From contig NZ_LAQO01000025.1 in the NCBI RefSeq assembly GCF_000971975.1, positions 91,442 to 155,441 of the forward strand: a stretch of 64,000 nt of DNA. Reading direction: 5' to 3'. Numbering within the stretch: the stretch's first letter is position 1; every line of letters starts with the position of its first letter. Shown here piece by piece: positions 43,694-52,426 of this stretch. The notes under the pieces were generated by a model. It saw only the letters and a program-made list of their open reading frames with translations. It was not told the origin of the DNA and did no database searches. Source of the DNA: Paenibacillus algorifonticola. GTDB lineage: Bacteria; Bacillota; Bacilli; Paenibacillales; Paenibacillaceae. The position numbers and the translations under genes were made by a program.

Positions 43694-43900
43694 TTAAGGG
43701 CCATAAATTAAATTTATTTCCTTAACATCATCTAATGTATCAAAAGCATAGTTTCCATTCTGATTGGCAGAAATGCCTTTTGCAGTAACTAACTCACCAA
43801 AAATCACTTTAGAAAACTTCAATCGACTGGTTAGTTCAAAATGTAATGTCTCAACAAAAAAAGCTTCAATAACTTCTGTTTTAATCTTTTTACTATGCAT
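43694..43900 (-). CDS. Small hypothetical protein
   Basis: 68 residues, GGAAG eight bases before the ATG. Pattern FVETLHFELTSRLKFSKVIFGELVTAKG suggests a compact beta-rich protein. No family recognised. It may be a remnant of a longer gene. Confidence 0.45.
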   Translation of the reverse strand: MHSKKIKTEVIEAFFVETLHFELTSRLKFSKVIFGELVTAKGISANQNGNYAFDTLDDVKEINLIYGP

Positions 43901-43999
43901 GAATAATCTTCCAATCCCTTTCAGTATAGCAAATTTAGAAATTTACACCATAAAAAAGAGACCCTTCGCACTAGCACCCAGGACAACTTTCCGTCATAT

Positions 44000-44047
44000 A
44001 AAAAAGAAGAGCTCTCGCAAAGCAAATGTGCTTTACGATAGCTCTTC
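44000..44047 (-). terminator. Terminator of the amino-sugar-acid operon
   Basis: GAAGAGCT/AGCTCTTC and AAAGC/GCTTT arms form a long imperfect hairpin, followed on the minus strand by T6. It lies 58 bases after the GntR stop and marks the border to the AT-rich array. Confidence 0.85.
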
Positions 44048-44104
44048 CTTGCGCAGCAAGCTTGCTGTTCAATATATGGAACATCTGCTTGCTCCCTCTT
44101 CTAT

Positions 44105-44827
44105 TCAAGCGTCGTAGCTGACCAAATAGGGGTGCAGCTGAGTGTTGTAAATCCCGATGCTGTATTCGATGAGGTTGCCTTCGCCATCATGAGAGCGCCG
44201 CAGCCGTTTGAGCACAGGCGTTCCCGGCTCCAGCCTGAGAATGACCGCGCTCTCCGCCGCTGCCGCCTCTACCAGAAAGCGATCATGGAAGCTCTCCAGC
44301 GCGATTTTTTTCTCCTCCAGCCATTCATACAAGGAGGAAAATAAGGCTCCTTCAACGTTTTCGGCCTGCACCAGGCCCACGCTCGGCGTAATATAATGCT
44401 GAAAATGAATATAAGGCTGCTCATCCAGCAAATACAGCCGGTCAATACGCTGACAGCTCTCGCCAAACAGCTCCAGCAGTTCAGAGTCTGCCTGCGTATT
44501 GACCATCCCTGCTCCGAGCAGCCGTTTCTCCATGCGATGCCCTTGTTCCACCAGCAGCTCCGTGAAGCGCTTGCCCTTGGATAATTTGGAAGGCGACGTA
44601 TTGCGCAGCACGATTGTGCCTACCCCGCTCTTTTTTTCAACATAGCCTTCGGTGGACAGCTCGCGAATCGCATTGCGCACCGTCATCTTGCTTACCTGAA
44701 ACTCCTGCTCCAGCTGCGGCTCCGCAGGGATGTTAGTCCCAAGCGGGTACACGCCGTGCATGATCCGATCCTTTATAATTTTTTTGATTTGCAAATAGAG
44801 CGGACCCTTTTTTCGCGAAATGGACAC
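44105..44827 (-). CDS. GntR-family regulator with UTRA domain (HutC subfamily)
   Basis: 240 residues from a GTG at 44827, ten bases after the KdgK stop, with GGTAGGGG upstream; the longer frame lies inside kdgK. N-terminal winged helix: GPLYLQIKKIIKDRIMHG, IPAEPQLEQEFQVSKMTV, SGVGTIVLR. C-terminal UTRA effector domain: FGESCQRIDRLYLLDEQPY, FHDRFLVEAAAAESAVILRL, EYSIGIYN. Last gene of the operon, so it likely senses a pathway intermediate and represses the operon. A perfect palindrome TATAACGTTATA ahead of the operon is the candidate operator. Confidence 0.87.
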   Translation of the reverse strand: MSISRKKGPLYLQIKKIIKDRIMHGVYPLGTNIPAEPQLEQEFQVSKMTVRNAIRELSTEGYVEKKSGVGTIVLRNTSPSKLSKGKRFTELLVEQGHRMEKRLLGAGMVNTQADSELLELFGESCQRIDRLYLLDEQPYIHFQHYITPSVGLVQAENVEGALFSSLYEWLEEKKIALESFHDRFLVEAAAAESAVILRLEPGTPVLKRLRRSHDGEGNLIEYSIGIYNTQLHPYLVSYDA

Positions 44828-44837
44828 CAGATGTCCC

Positions 44838-45851
44838 CTACCTTTCCACATCACCTGTCTCGTTATGGACAGCCTTCTCAATATCTTCGCGCGTCGACAG
44901 CGGCGTATCTCCTTGAATCGTATGGGCCAGCCTTGCAGCAGCCGCCGCAAATTCAACCACCTGCTCCAAAGGAAGCCCGCGCAGCAGGCCGTCTATAATA
45001 CCGCTGGCATAAGCATCGCCCGCACCAACTCGATCATGAACAGAGAAGCTATGCTCTCTGCCCATAATAAGACGCTCCTTGCTGAAAATATATCCCTTTA
45101 GCGAATGCGTATTGTCCCCGTTAATGCGGCGATGAGTGCCCGCAATAGTCTGGATATCATATTGTTTCGCCACTGCCGGAAGCAACTCCTTCAACTGCTG
45201 CTCCCGCTCGAGCGCCGCTGTCGGCATGCCCAGCACAAGCATCGCATCCTTTTCGTTCATCATGACCACATCCGCAAGCTGCAGCAGCTGCTCGTAATGG
45301 GATTTTGCGCGCTCATAGCCATCCTTTCCCCATAGCGTCGGCCGATAATTACAATCAAATACAATCTTCCGCCCCTGTCGCTTGGCTTCTCGGGCAAGAT
45401 GCAGCATATGACTGCGCACCTGATCGTTCATCGCCAGCGTAATGCCGCAAAAGTGGAGTACATCCACCTCTGCGACGGCTGCCGCCAACTGCTCATCGCC
45501 AAACGAAGCCGTATTGAAGCTGCTGCCCAAACGGTCCGTATACGTTACCTTGCTTGCCCTTGCGCCAAACCCCTTCTCCAAGAAGTACATGCCCACGTAC
45601 TGTCCCGAGCGCATAATATGGCGGGTGGACAATCCCAGCTTGCGCAGATTGGCTACGGCCGCCTCTCCCAGCGCATTGTCTGGCAATGCGGAAATGAGAT
45701 ACGCCTCATGGCCAAACCGGGACAAAGCCGAAAGCACATTGACGCCGCTGCCCGAGAAGGAATATTTAAGCTGATTTTCCTGCGCAAGCGTACTGTAGCC
45801 AGGCGTTTCAAGCCTCATCATGACCTCGCCGAACGCAGCAATTTTATTCAT
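44838..45851 (-). CDS. kdgK: PfkB-family sugar kinase, probable 2-keto-3-deoxygluconate kinase
   Basis: 337 residues. Phosphorylates 2-keto-3-deoxygluconate to KDPG in the likely pathway. PfkB motifs: FGEVMMRL start, FSGSGVNVLSALSRFG, and the second signature DRVGAGDAYASGIIDGLL with its catalytic Asp. Start overlaps the aldolase gene by eight bases. Position after DgaE- and DgaF-like genes supports KDG as substrate, but other keto-sugar acids are possible. Confidence 0.85.
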   Translation of the reverse strand: MNKIAAFGEVMMRLETPGYSTLAQENQLKYSFSGSGVNVLSALSRFGHEAYLISALPDNALGEAAVANLRKLGLSTRHIMRSGQYVGMYFLEKGFGARASKVTYTDRLGSSFNTASFGDEQLAAAVAEVDVLHFCGITLAMNDQVRSHMLHLAREAKRQGRKIVFDCNYRPTLWGKDGYERAKSHYEQLLQLADVVMMNEKDAMLVLGMPTAALEREQQLKELLPAVAKQYDIQTIAGTHRRINGDNTHSLKGYIFSKERLIMGREHSFSVHDRVGAGDAYASGIIDGLLRGLPLEQVVEFAAAAARLAHTIQGDTPLSTREDIEKAVHNETGDVER

Positions 45852-46599
45852 ACTTATCTACCAATTGCTTGAGAGAGCCTAGCAGCTGCCTCACCTGTTC
45901 AGGTCTTGTTTCGCCAGTAGCCGAGTCAATAATCGAAGTATACACATGCGGAATGACTTGAGGCACACCGGCCTTCAGCGCAATTTCCAATATAGCAGCA
46001 AAATTGTCCAAAACAATGCCGCCTGTAGGCTCAAGCGCAAATCCCGCCTCGGCGCAGGCCGCAGCCACAGCACGATATTCCTCCTCGTAGCGCAGCCCAT
46101 GCATCGGATAATACTTCAAGGCATTTCCGCCCATATCACGCACCAGCGCAATGGCCGCTTCTACAGGCACAATCGCCTTCTGTTCCAGTGGCGCACTGTG
46201 GACACCAGTTGAAATATTGACGTAGCCCGCCTTGCCGCATGGAGATACCAGCGCATTGATCCAGCCCGCGTGCTCCCTGAGGTTAGCTCTGGTAGCCCCT
46301 ACAGCAGGGAAAATCTGATTGATGTGCGCGCCCTCATATTCCCTTACAATCTCCGCCACAACCGCAGCCTGGCGGTTATCCCCTGCTCCCAGTCCAATGG
46401 ATACAGCGTCCTCAATATGCGACCCATGGGCACGCATGGCCTCCACAGCCGCTTCGACCGTACGATAGCTTTTCGATAAAATCCCGACCACGACATGTCC
46501 TTCAGCCGCAGCGAAAACCTGCTTTGTATTTTCCAATGATCCTGTCAGCACATTAAGTGCCACCCTGTTTTTGTAAAGGCGTTTCTCCAGCTTAGACAT
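45844..46599 (-). CDS. dgaF: KDGP aldolase, DgaF-like
   Basis: 251 residues. Family cleaves 2-keto-3-deoxygluconate 6-phosphate to pyruvate and glyceraldehyde 3-phosphate. Seen: SIGLGAGDNRQ, HINQIFPAVGATRANL, SPCGKAGYVNISTG, KYYPMHGL and PTGGIVLDNF, which match the DgaF/EF_0839 group rather than classical Eda. It overlaps both neighbours, as in coupled operons, and always travels with a DgaE-like enzyme. Confidence 0.87.
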   Translation of the reverse strand: MSKLEKRLYKNRVALNVLTGSLENTKQVFAAAEGHVVVGILSKSYRTVEAAVEAMRAHGSHIEDAVSIGLGAGDNRQAAVVAEIVREYEGAHINQIFPAVGATRANLREHAGWINALVSPCGKAGYVNISTGVHSAPLEQKAIVPVEAAIALVRDMGGNALKYYPMHGLRYEEEYRAVAAACAEAGFALEPTGGIVLDNFAAILEIALKAGVPQVIPHVYTSIIDSATGETRPEQVRQLLGSLKQLVDKYE

Positions 46600-47704
46600 T
46601 TGCAGCCCCTCCTACAATTTGTTGTATCCGCTCAATGATAACCGCAAGATCATCTCCCTGAAGGGAGCGCGGGTCCAAATCAAAATAACCTTGACGCACG
46701 CCATAATCCCGCGTATATACCGCAATTTCCCCTTCACGAAGCTGATCGTTCGCCTCGCCCGCGCTGATGCCCGCGACAGACGCATCCAGCCGAATCCTGC
46801 CTCTGAAGATGGAACGTCCAGCCTCATCCTGTACGATAGCAACAGACACTCCCGGCAAATCCGACAGCACCATCAGCTGCTCAAGAGCCTGCTTCTCCTG
46901 CTCGCTTTTATCCTCCTTGACCACATATTCATCAAGCGCGGCCAGCAGTCCAAAAATAACCTCCTTGCCCACCTTCATGCTGCGCCCGATTCCGTGAAGC
47001 TGCATGCGCACCCAATCCACATAAGGCCTGCGTCCTGCCACAATACCCGAGGTTGGGCCTTCTATGGCCTTGGAGCCGCTGTAGATGACCAGATCCGCAA
47101 GCTTGACGTAGCTATACATATCCTCCGCCGCCGCTGCATCCACAATGAGCGGTATCCCATGACGCTTGGCTACTTGCTGCGCTTCCGCCAGGCTAATCAT
47201 ATTTTTTTGCACGCAATGATGAGATTTGACAAACAGGATAGCTGCGGTACGCTCGCCAATCGCCTGCTCGAGATGGTCCGCTCGCCCTTCGTTTGCGTAG
47301 CCGACCTCCACCAGCCGCCCGCCACCTAAATAAATCATCGTTTCAACCGGCACCCCGTATTGGACATTGTGGCCCTTGAACATAATGATTTCATTTTTCA
47401 GTATGGAATCCTGATGAAGCCGGAGGGCGGCACGCTCCGATCCTCTTGTTACTACAGCCGCAACAGACAGCGCGATGCCGCTTGAAGCCGAATTAACGAC
47501 GACCGCTCCCTCGGCCCCCATAACTGAAGCGACATGCTCGCCGGAACGCTTTACCAGCTCTGCGATTTCAACATAACTTTGCCCGCCTTGCTTCATCGCC
47601 TCCATCACGCTATCCGTCGGAGCGGATACGCCAAGTATGCTCATGCGTCCGCTGGCATTCACCACTCGCTTAAGACCATATTTAGATTGCAATGTAATTG
47701 CCAT
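46592..47704 (-). CDS. dgaE: PLP-dependent ammonia-lyase, DgaE-like (SelA-related)
   Basis: 370 residues, AAGGGG nine bases before the ATG. SelA-like fold-type I PLP enzyme: KYGLKRVVNASGRM start, GAEGAVVVNSASSGIALSVA, VDAAAAEDMY and the PLP lysine in YSGSKAIEGPTSG. In Salmonella DgaE eliminates ammonia from D-glucosaminate 6-phosphate to give KDGP. The start lies 23 bases inside the amidohydrolase gene. No D-glucosaminate PTS is encoded nearby, so the substrate may arise inside the cell. Confidence 0.85.
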   Translation of the reverse strand: MAITLQSKYGLKRVVNASGRMSILGVSAPTDSVMEAMKQGGQSYVEIAELVKRSGEHVASVMGAEGAVVVNSASSGIALSVAAVVTRGSERAALRLHQDSILKNEIIMFKGHNVQYGVPVETMIYLGGGRLVEVGYANEGRADHLEQAIGERTAAILFVKSHHCVQKNMISLAEAQQVAKRHGIPLIVDAAAAEDMYSYVKLADLVIYSGSKAIEGPTSGIVAGRRPYVDWVRMQLHGIGRSMKVGKEVIFGLLAALDEYVVKEDKSEQEKQALEQLMVLSDLPGVSVAIVQDEAGRSIFRGRIRLDASVAGISAGEANDQLREGEIAVYTRDYGVRQGYFDLDPRSLQGDDLAVIIERIQQIVGGAANV

Positions 47705-48782
47705 TTACAACTACCCCTTCCGGCCTAATATGCTGCATCCCCAGACGAGTCTCTCCCTCCGAGTCCGTCAGCGGCACCTTTTCTTCATGTACTGAAAAAA
47801 TCGTTAAATTAGCTAGGTCACCCTTCTGTATCCGACCAAGCTCCGGACGCTTCAGCCAGCTTGCCGGGCGGCTTGTCACCCGTGCAATGGTTTCTTCAAG
47901 CGAGTAGCCAAGGAGAAGAAATTTATCAAGCGTATGCGCCATGCTGTACACAGGCCCATGCAGCCGGTTGCCGCGATAGATATCCGTACTTATCGTATCC
48001 GGCGCAATCCCTGCCGCGCGTGCCCGCTCCGCCACCTTGAACGAGAAGCTTGCCGTGCCATGGCCGACATCCAGCAGCACTCCGCGCTCCATTGCGGCGA
48101 CAAGCTCGGGAATCGCTCTCCCCTGCTCGTCAAACAAGCCGTTGGCCTTGCCGTTGAAAGCATGTGTAATCACATCATTGCCGCGCAAATAAGGTAAAAT
48201 CTCCGTGATGGATGGCGGCCCCGAGCCGATGTGCAGCATGAGAGGCAAGTCCAGGCGGTCAGCGAAGCCGCGAGCCAGTCGCAGCGGTTCAATTCCCTGC
48301 TCTTTGACTACGCTGCTGCTGACTCTCGCCTTCAGGCCCACGATAAAGTCGCCATACCGCTCCGTCGCTTCACGCAGCAGCTGTTCATTTAACCAGGCCA
48401 GCTGCGAGAGCTCATCCGTACGCGTTAGGCCGATATGCGATACATTCAGCAGGGCAAGCACATGGGTCTGCGCTTTCTGGCTTTCCGCATGGAGACTGCC
48501 GATGCGATCGGCTCCGCAGCTCCCCGCATCCACAATGGTAGCAACGCCTTGAGCTACGCCAATCTCGTCGATTTCATCTCCGTACGGCTCCAACCCGGCA
48601 TCCGCGTGAACGTGCAAGTCAATCCAGCCGCTGGAAACGTAGGCCTCCCTGCCATCCATTCTGCAACCTGCCGCATCTGCCGGGAGCTGCGGCGCTATAT
48701 CAATTATCCGCCCGCCGCTGACTACAATCGCCACCTTCTCGCCTGACAATAGCCTGACATTGTGCAAAATAAAATCCTTCAC
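47682..48782 (-). CDS. Amidohydrolase/deacetylase of the EF_0837 type
   Basis: 366 residues from a GTG at 48782. Dihydroorotase-like metal hydrolase: SSGWIDLHVHADAG with first metal histidines, TIVDAGSCGADRIG, MLHIGSGPPSI, ITHAFNGKANGL, LDVGHGTASFSF and STDIYRG. This type is regularly encoded with DgaE- and DgaF-like enzymes and may remove the acetyl group of an N-acetylated amino-sugar acid or open a cyclic form. First gene of the operon and divergent from the Cache/AraC regulator. Confidence 0.85.
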   Translation of the reverse strand: MKDFILHNVRLLSGEKVAIVVSGGRIIDIAPQLPADAAGCRMDGREAYVSSGWIDLHVHADAGLEPYGDEIDEIGVAQGVATIVDAGSCGADRIGSLHAESQKAQTHVLALLNVSHIGLTRTDELSQLAWLNEQLLREATERYGDFIVGLKARVSSSVVKEQGIEPLRLARGFADRLDLPLMLHIGSGPPSITEILPYLRGNDVITHAFNGKANGLFDEQGRAIPELVAAMERGVLLDVGHGTASFSFKVAERARAAGIAPDTISTDIYRGNRLHGPVYSMAHTLDKFLLLGYSLEETIARVTSRPASWLKRPELGRIQKGDLANLTIFSVHEEKVPLTDSEGETRLGMQHIRPEGVVVNGNYIAI

Positions 48783-48886
48783 TTCATCTCTGCCCCTCTC
48801 TTGCTCATCAACCAGATGCCCTTTCGAAAAGCTACTGCCTAATTTTTTTTCAAAAACAGCTTAACACAATCTAGCATCAAAATAAA

Positions 48887-48898
48887 TATAACGTTATA
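48887..48898. promoter_or_regulatory. Palindrome TATAACGTTATA in the divergent promoter region
   Basis: Perfect 12-bp inverted repeat between the amidohydrolase operon and the AraC-type gene. It overlaps a TATAAT (48895-48900) for the plus-strand gene. The near-identical ATAACGCTATAA stands ahead of the solute-binding protein gene at 59729. Likely operator of the GntR protein or another local regulator. Confidence 0.55.
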
Positions 48899-48933
48899 AT
48901 GTTTACAAAGGATGAAGAAAAAGGGGCGTTCTT

Positions 48934-51264
48934 GTGCGTTATTTCAAAATAAAAGCAAATACACTGACTCAGTACATTAGCAAATATTGGAGCCAATACA
49001 AGTCGCGCCTTTTGTTCAAATATGCGGCTTCATACATTGTCATGTTTCTGGTTCCGCTTACAGTCGTAACGATCTTTATTTATGAAAATGCAGCCTACAA
49101 TTTGCGCTCTGAAATTGAACGGGCCAATCTCAATCAATTGACGCAGGTCAAACTGACGATCGATGGGCATATGTCCGATCTCTACGAAATCGCCAGCCGC
49201 ATATCCTATGACGAGCATTTAACTCCCTACATGATGAGCGATCCCTATCATAGTCGGGAAGGCATTAACACGCTCGCCAGCTACACAGCCAACAGCAGCA
49301 TTGTTGAGCAACTCTTTCTCTATTACCATGACAGGAATGAAATCTATTCCTACGAAGGCATGACCAGTCCATCAACCCTCTTCAACCGAGTTTACAAATA
49401 TCATAATTGGAGCAGCGCGAGCTTAATGAAAGCGCTTAACGAATCCGATGCTCCACTCATTCGTCCCGCCGAGCCTGTCTCTATTTATTCAAGGGAGGAA
49501 GCTCTGCTTACCTTGCTCATCCCGATCAAGCCCAATGACCCTTACCCATATGGCGCGGTCATGTTCTTGCTCAAGGAAGCCAAGCTTACCGGTCTGATGG
49601 ACACCATACTCAATCAGTACAAGGGCAACAGCTACATTCTGTCCCCCACCGGCGAGGTGCTGACCTCCAATACGAACGGCACCTCGCTCTCAAGCGAAGC
49701 GCTGGCCGACATTGCACAGTTGGAGACAGGCATACACAGCATCCGTCTGGACGGGGAAGCGCAATCCGTCGTTGCGGTCAAATCCACCGAAAACGGCTGG
49801 AGCTACGCTACCACTATGCCGACCTACCAGTTTTTTGAGAGTGTGGTTCACATCAAGACGTTGATTATGCTTGTATTTGCTATCGCGGCTCTAACCGGTA
49901 TTGTGGCGGCCATTATTTTAGCGAGACGCCAGTATCATCCGATCAAAAATCTGATTGACTTTGCCCGGCTGCAAACGGGCGGCCGCGATGAAACGCTCAA
50001 AGTACGCAACGAATGGGAATGGATCACCCAGACCTTCCGCGATTATAAGGCGCGTATTCACTGGCAGACGCCGTTCGTCCGCAATCAGTGCCTGATGCTG
50101 CTGCTGAAGCACGGCAAACCGAACGATCCCGAGATCGAACGAATGATCAAGGAAACGGGTCTTGAGCCGCCGGATGCCGGAGGAGCTTACTTCTCGGCTG
50201 TGCTCTCATGGGACTCTCCGCCTGAAGACGAGTCGGGGCAGCCGGATCATATGCTGCATTTGGAGCTGCTCAGCCAACTATCATTTCCGGAGCTGGGCGT
50301 TCAAGTGTACGGCGTCGAGTTTTCCGTCCGCGACCGCTTTGCACTTATGGTGCTGCTCCCGGACCAAAGCCCCGAGCAGCAGGAGGTTACGATTAACCGC
50401 CTTTTTGGAGACATTCGGGCGATGCTGCAGGAGCAGACAGATACGCTGCCGCATATAGGAGTGGGCACGATTTATCCCAGCTTGTCAAAGATCAACCAAT
50501 CCTTTATCGAGGCCTCCACCGCTCTTGATTATCGAAAGCCGGGAGAGCCGGCCATTACCTTCTTTGACCAGCTCCAGAATGAGCAGGCCGTGTCGCAGGA
50601 AACATTCTGGCTGTCCAAAAAAACGATTCTTAAACTGGAGCAGAGCCTGAAGCAGGGCAACGAGCCGCTAGCGCAGTCCATGCTGGCCGGCATGGTACAG
50701 GAAATTAAGCAGGAGTCGCTTTCCGTCCCCATCTTGCGTCTTATATGCTTCGACATACTCAACACTATTTTACGGGTCGCAGCTGATTTGGGCATGCAGG
50801 GCGTGTTTGGCCGTGTGCCTGCGCTTACTTCCTTCGACACGCTGGAGGAATTCGAGAGCAAGCTGGCCATGCTAGCCGGCGAGGTTTGCAGGCAGGTCAA
50901 CCATCAGACGGAAACCAGCCAGCCCTCATTAATTAATGATCTAGTTGCCTACGTCGATCAGAACTATGCTGATTATACGCTGAGCCTGGAGCATATTGCC
51001 CTGCGTTTTTCTGTATCGACCTCTTATCTTAGCCGCAGCTTCAAAGAAAAAACGGGCATGAATTTTACGCATTATATTTGGCTGCTGCGCATGAACGAAG
51101 TGAAAAGGCTGCTTGTTTCTACCAACGATCCGCTTCAAATTATTATCGAGCGGGTAGGCTATCTGGATGCCCCCAACTTTATCCGCAAGTTCAAGAAGGA
51201 CAGTGGGCTAACCCCGGGGCAGTTCCGCAAGCAGCATTGTCAGAGCAACACCCCTTCCTATTAG
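48934..51264 (+). CDS. Membrane Cache/AraC-family transcriptional regulator
   Basis: 776 residues from a GTG at 48934 after AAAGGGG. Membrane helix near 30-52 (YIVMFLVPLTVVTIFIY), an extracellular Cache-type sensor region up to ~305, a second helix near 310-333 (LIMLVFAIAALTGIVAAIILA), a cytoplasmic middle domain and a C-terminal AraC double helix-turn-helix (LSLEHIALRFSVSTSYLSRSFKEKTGMNF and the SGLTPGQFRK end, in parts). In Paenibacillus such proteins sit beside LplBC-type sugar importers and activate them in response to an external glycan. It is convergent with the mannoside operon, its likely target. Confidence 0.87.
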   Translation: MRYFKIKANTLTQYISKYWSQYKSRLLFKYAASYIVMFLVPLTVVTIFIYENAAYNLRSEIERANLNQLTQVKLTIDGHMSDLYEIASRISYDEHLTPYMMSDPYHSREGINTLASYTANSSIVEQLFLYYHDRNEIYSYEGMTSPSTLFNRVYKYHNWSSASLMKALNESDAPLIRPAEPVSIYSREEALLTLLIPIKPNDPYPYGAVMFLLKEAKLTGLMDTILNQYKGNSYILSPTGEVLTSNTNGTSLSSEALADIAQLETGIHSIRLDGEAQSVVAVKSTENGWSYATTMPTYQFFESVVHIKTLIMLVFAIAALTGIVAAIILARRQYHPIKNLIDFARLQTGGRDETLKVRNEWEWITQTFRDYKARIHWQTPFVRNQCLMLLLKHGKPNDPEIERMIKETGLEPPDAGGAYFSAVLSWDSPPEDESGQPDHMLHLELLSQLSFPELGVQVYGVEFSVRDRFALMVLLPDQSPEQQEVTINRLFGDIRAMLQEQTDTLPHIGVGTIYPSLSKINQSFIEASTALDYRKPGEPAITFFDQLQNEQAVSQETFWLSKKTILKLEQSLKQGNEPLAQSMLAGMVQEIKQESLSVPILRLICFDILNTILRVAADLGMQGVFGRVPALTSFDTLEEFESKLAMLAGEVCRQVNHQTETSQPSLINDLVAYVDQNYADYTLSLEHIALRFSVSTSYLSRSFKEKTGMNFTHYIWLLRMNEVKRLLVSTNDPLQIIIERVGYLDAPNFIRKFKKDSGLTPGQFRKQHCQSNTPSY

Positions 51265-51280
51265 ACGCCCAAACAGACCA

Positions 51281-51317
51281 GGGGCAAGTGAATGGCAACT
51301 GCCGGATCACTTGCCCC
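51281..51317. terminator. Hairpin between convergent regulator and GH130 genes
   Basis: Perfect 11-bp stem GGGGCAAGTGA/TCACTTGCCCC with an inner GGCA/TGCC hairpin. The T-run is poor on both sides, so termination strength is uncertain. Confidence 0.6.
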
Positions 51318-51327
51318 TACTATCCTG

Positions 51328-52347
51328 TTATTGCGCCGGCTCGTTCAGAATATACTCTACCAAATCATCCAGCGGCACTGTGGCCAGCGCAATCGCCGTG
51401 TCGGTCACGCCATAATAAATGTATAACAGTCCATCCTTGACGACATTGCCCGTCGGGAAAATTACGTTAGGAATTTGAAAGCCGAACTTTTCATAATAAG
51501 CTTCCGGCTCCATAATAAAATGACGGGTACGCGCGATCACCTTTTCCGGGTTTTCCAGATCGAGCAGAACTGCACCAACGCGGTACACAATCTCCTCGTC
51601 CACGCCATGATACAGCACTAGCCAACCCTTGTCAGTCTTGATCGGAGGTGTGGAGCCGCCGATTTTGCGGGACTCCCATTCCGGATTTTCCCCCTTGATA
51701 AGCAGCTTCGGCTCCTCCCAATGGATCAGATCCTCGGAATAAGTAATCCACATGGCCGCTTTTTCTGTCCCGTACTGCTCGCCGACATATTCCTCTGGGC
51801 GGCGAAGCAGGACGAACTTGCCATTGATTTTCTCGGGGAACAAAATATTGTCGCGATCGTTAATATCCAGCGGCGTGGTGTCGGCGACAAACTCCCAATC
51901 CAGCAAATTTTGCGATTTGAGAATGGATGAGCGAGTCAGCCAGTGGCCTTCCTGCTCCCCCCATCCATCAGGGTACTCGGGAATGGATCTGGCAGGCACG
52001 CCAGCGCCGGTCGGATAATAGCTCATCGCGCACGGGCGAAGCGCATAGTTCAGATAGAAGGTGCCATCAATCTTGACCAGACGCGGGTCCTGTACGCTGC
52101 CATAAGGAAAGCCGAGCATATCCGGCGTTACAATCGGCTCGTCCTTCACATGGGTGAAATTCACGCCATCTTCGCTTTCCAGCAAGCCCAAAAAGTTTTT
52201 GCACGGTGTAAGCGACTCCGCCGTTCTTTCGATCATATAAAATTTATCGTTATCCATAATCACAGCCGGATTAAAAACCGTTACCTTCCGCCAGTCATAT
52301 CCTCCCGGCACAACGATCGGGTTGTTCGGATGCCTCGTAATTTGCAT
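51328..52347 (-). CDS. GH130-family mannoside phosphorylase or hydrolase
   Basis: 339 residues from the ATG at 52347 with GGAGGAG upstream; the longer frame from 52404 contains that site. Five-blade propeller of GH130: FNPAVIMDNDKFYMIER, YGSVQDPRLVKIDGTFYLNYA, GGSTPPIKTDKGWLVLYHG and FPTGNVVKDGLLYIYYGVTD. GH130 enzymes phosphorolyse or hydrolyse beta-mannosides, for example the Man-beta-1,4-GlcNAc core of N-glycans. Last gene of the mannoside operon; with GH38 and GH125 this fits core N-glycan breakdown. Confidence 0.87.
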   Translation of the reverse strand: MQITRHPNNPIVVPGGYDWRKVTVFNPAVIMDNDKFYMIERTAESLTPCKNFLGLLESEDGVNFTHVKDEPIVTPDMLGFPYGSVQDPRLVKIDGTFYLNYALRPCAMSYYPTGAGVPARSIPEYPDGWGEQEGHWLTRSSILKSQNLLDWEFVADTTPLDINDRDNILFPEKINGKFVLLRRPEEYVGEQYGTEKAAMWITYSEDLIHWEEPKLLIKGENPEWESRKIGGSTPPIKTDKGWLVLYHGVDEEIVYRVGAVLLDLENPEKVIARTRHFIMEPEAYYEKFGFQIPNVIFPTGNVVKDGLLYIYYGVTDTAIALATVPLDDLVEYILNEPAQ

Positions 52348-52426
52348 GTTCGTTCTCCTCCTGCCACGGCTTTCCCTCTCCACTGGGCGGCATGTGTGCA
52401 GCACAGCTTTCCGGGAGGACGCCGAG

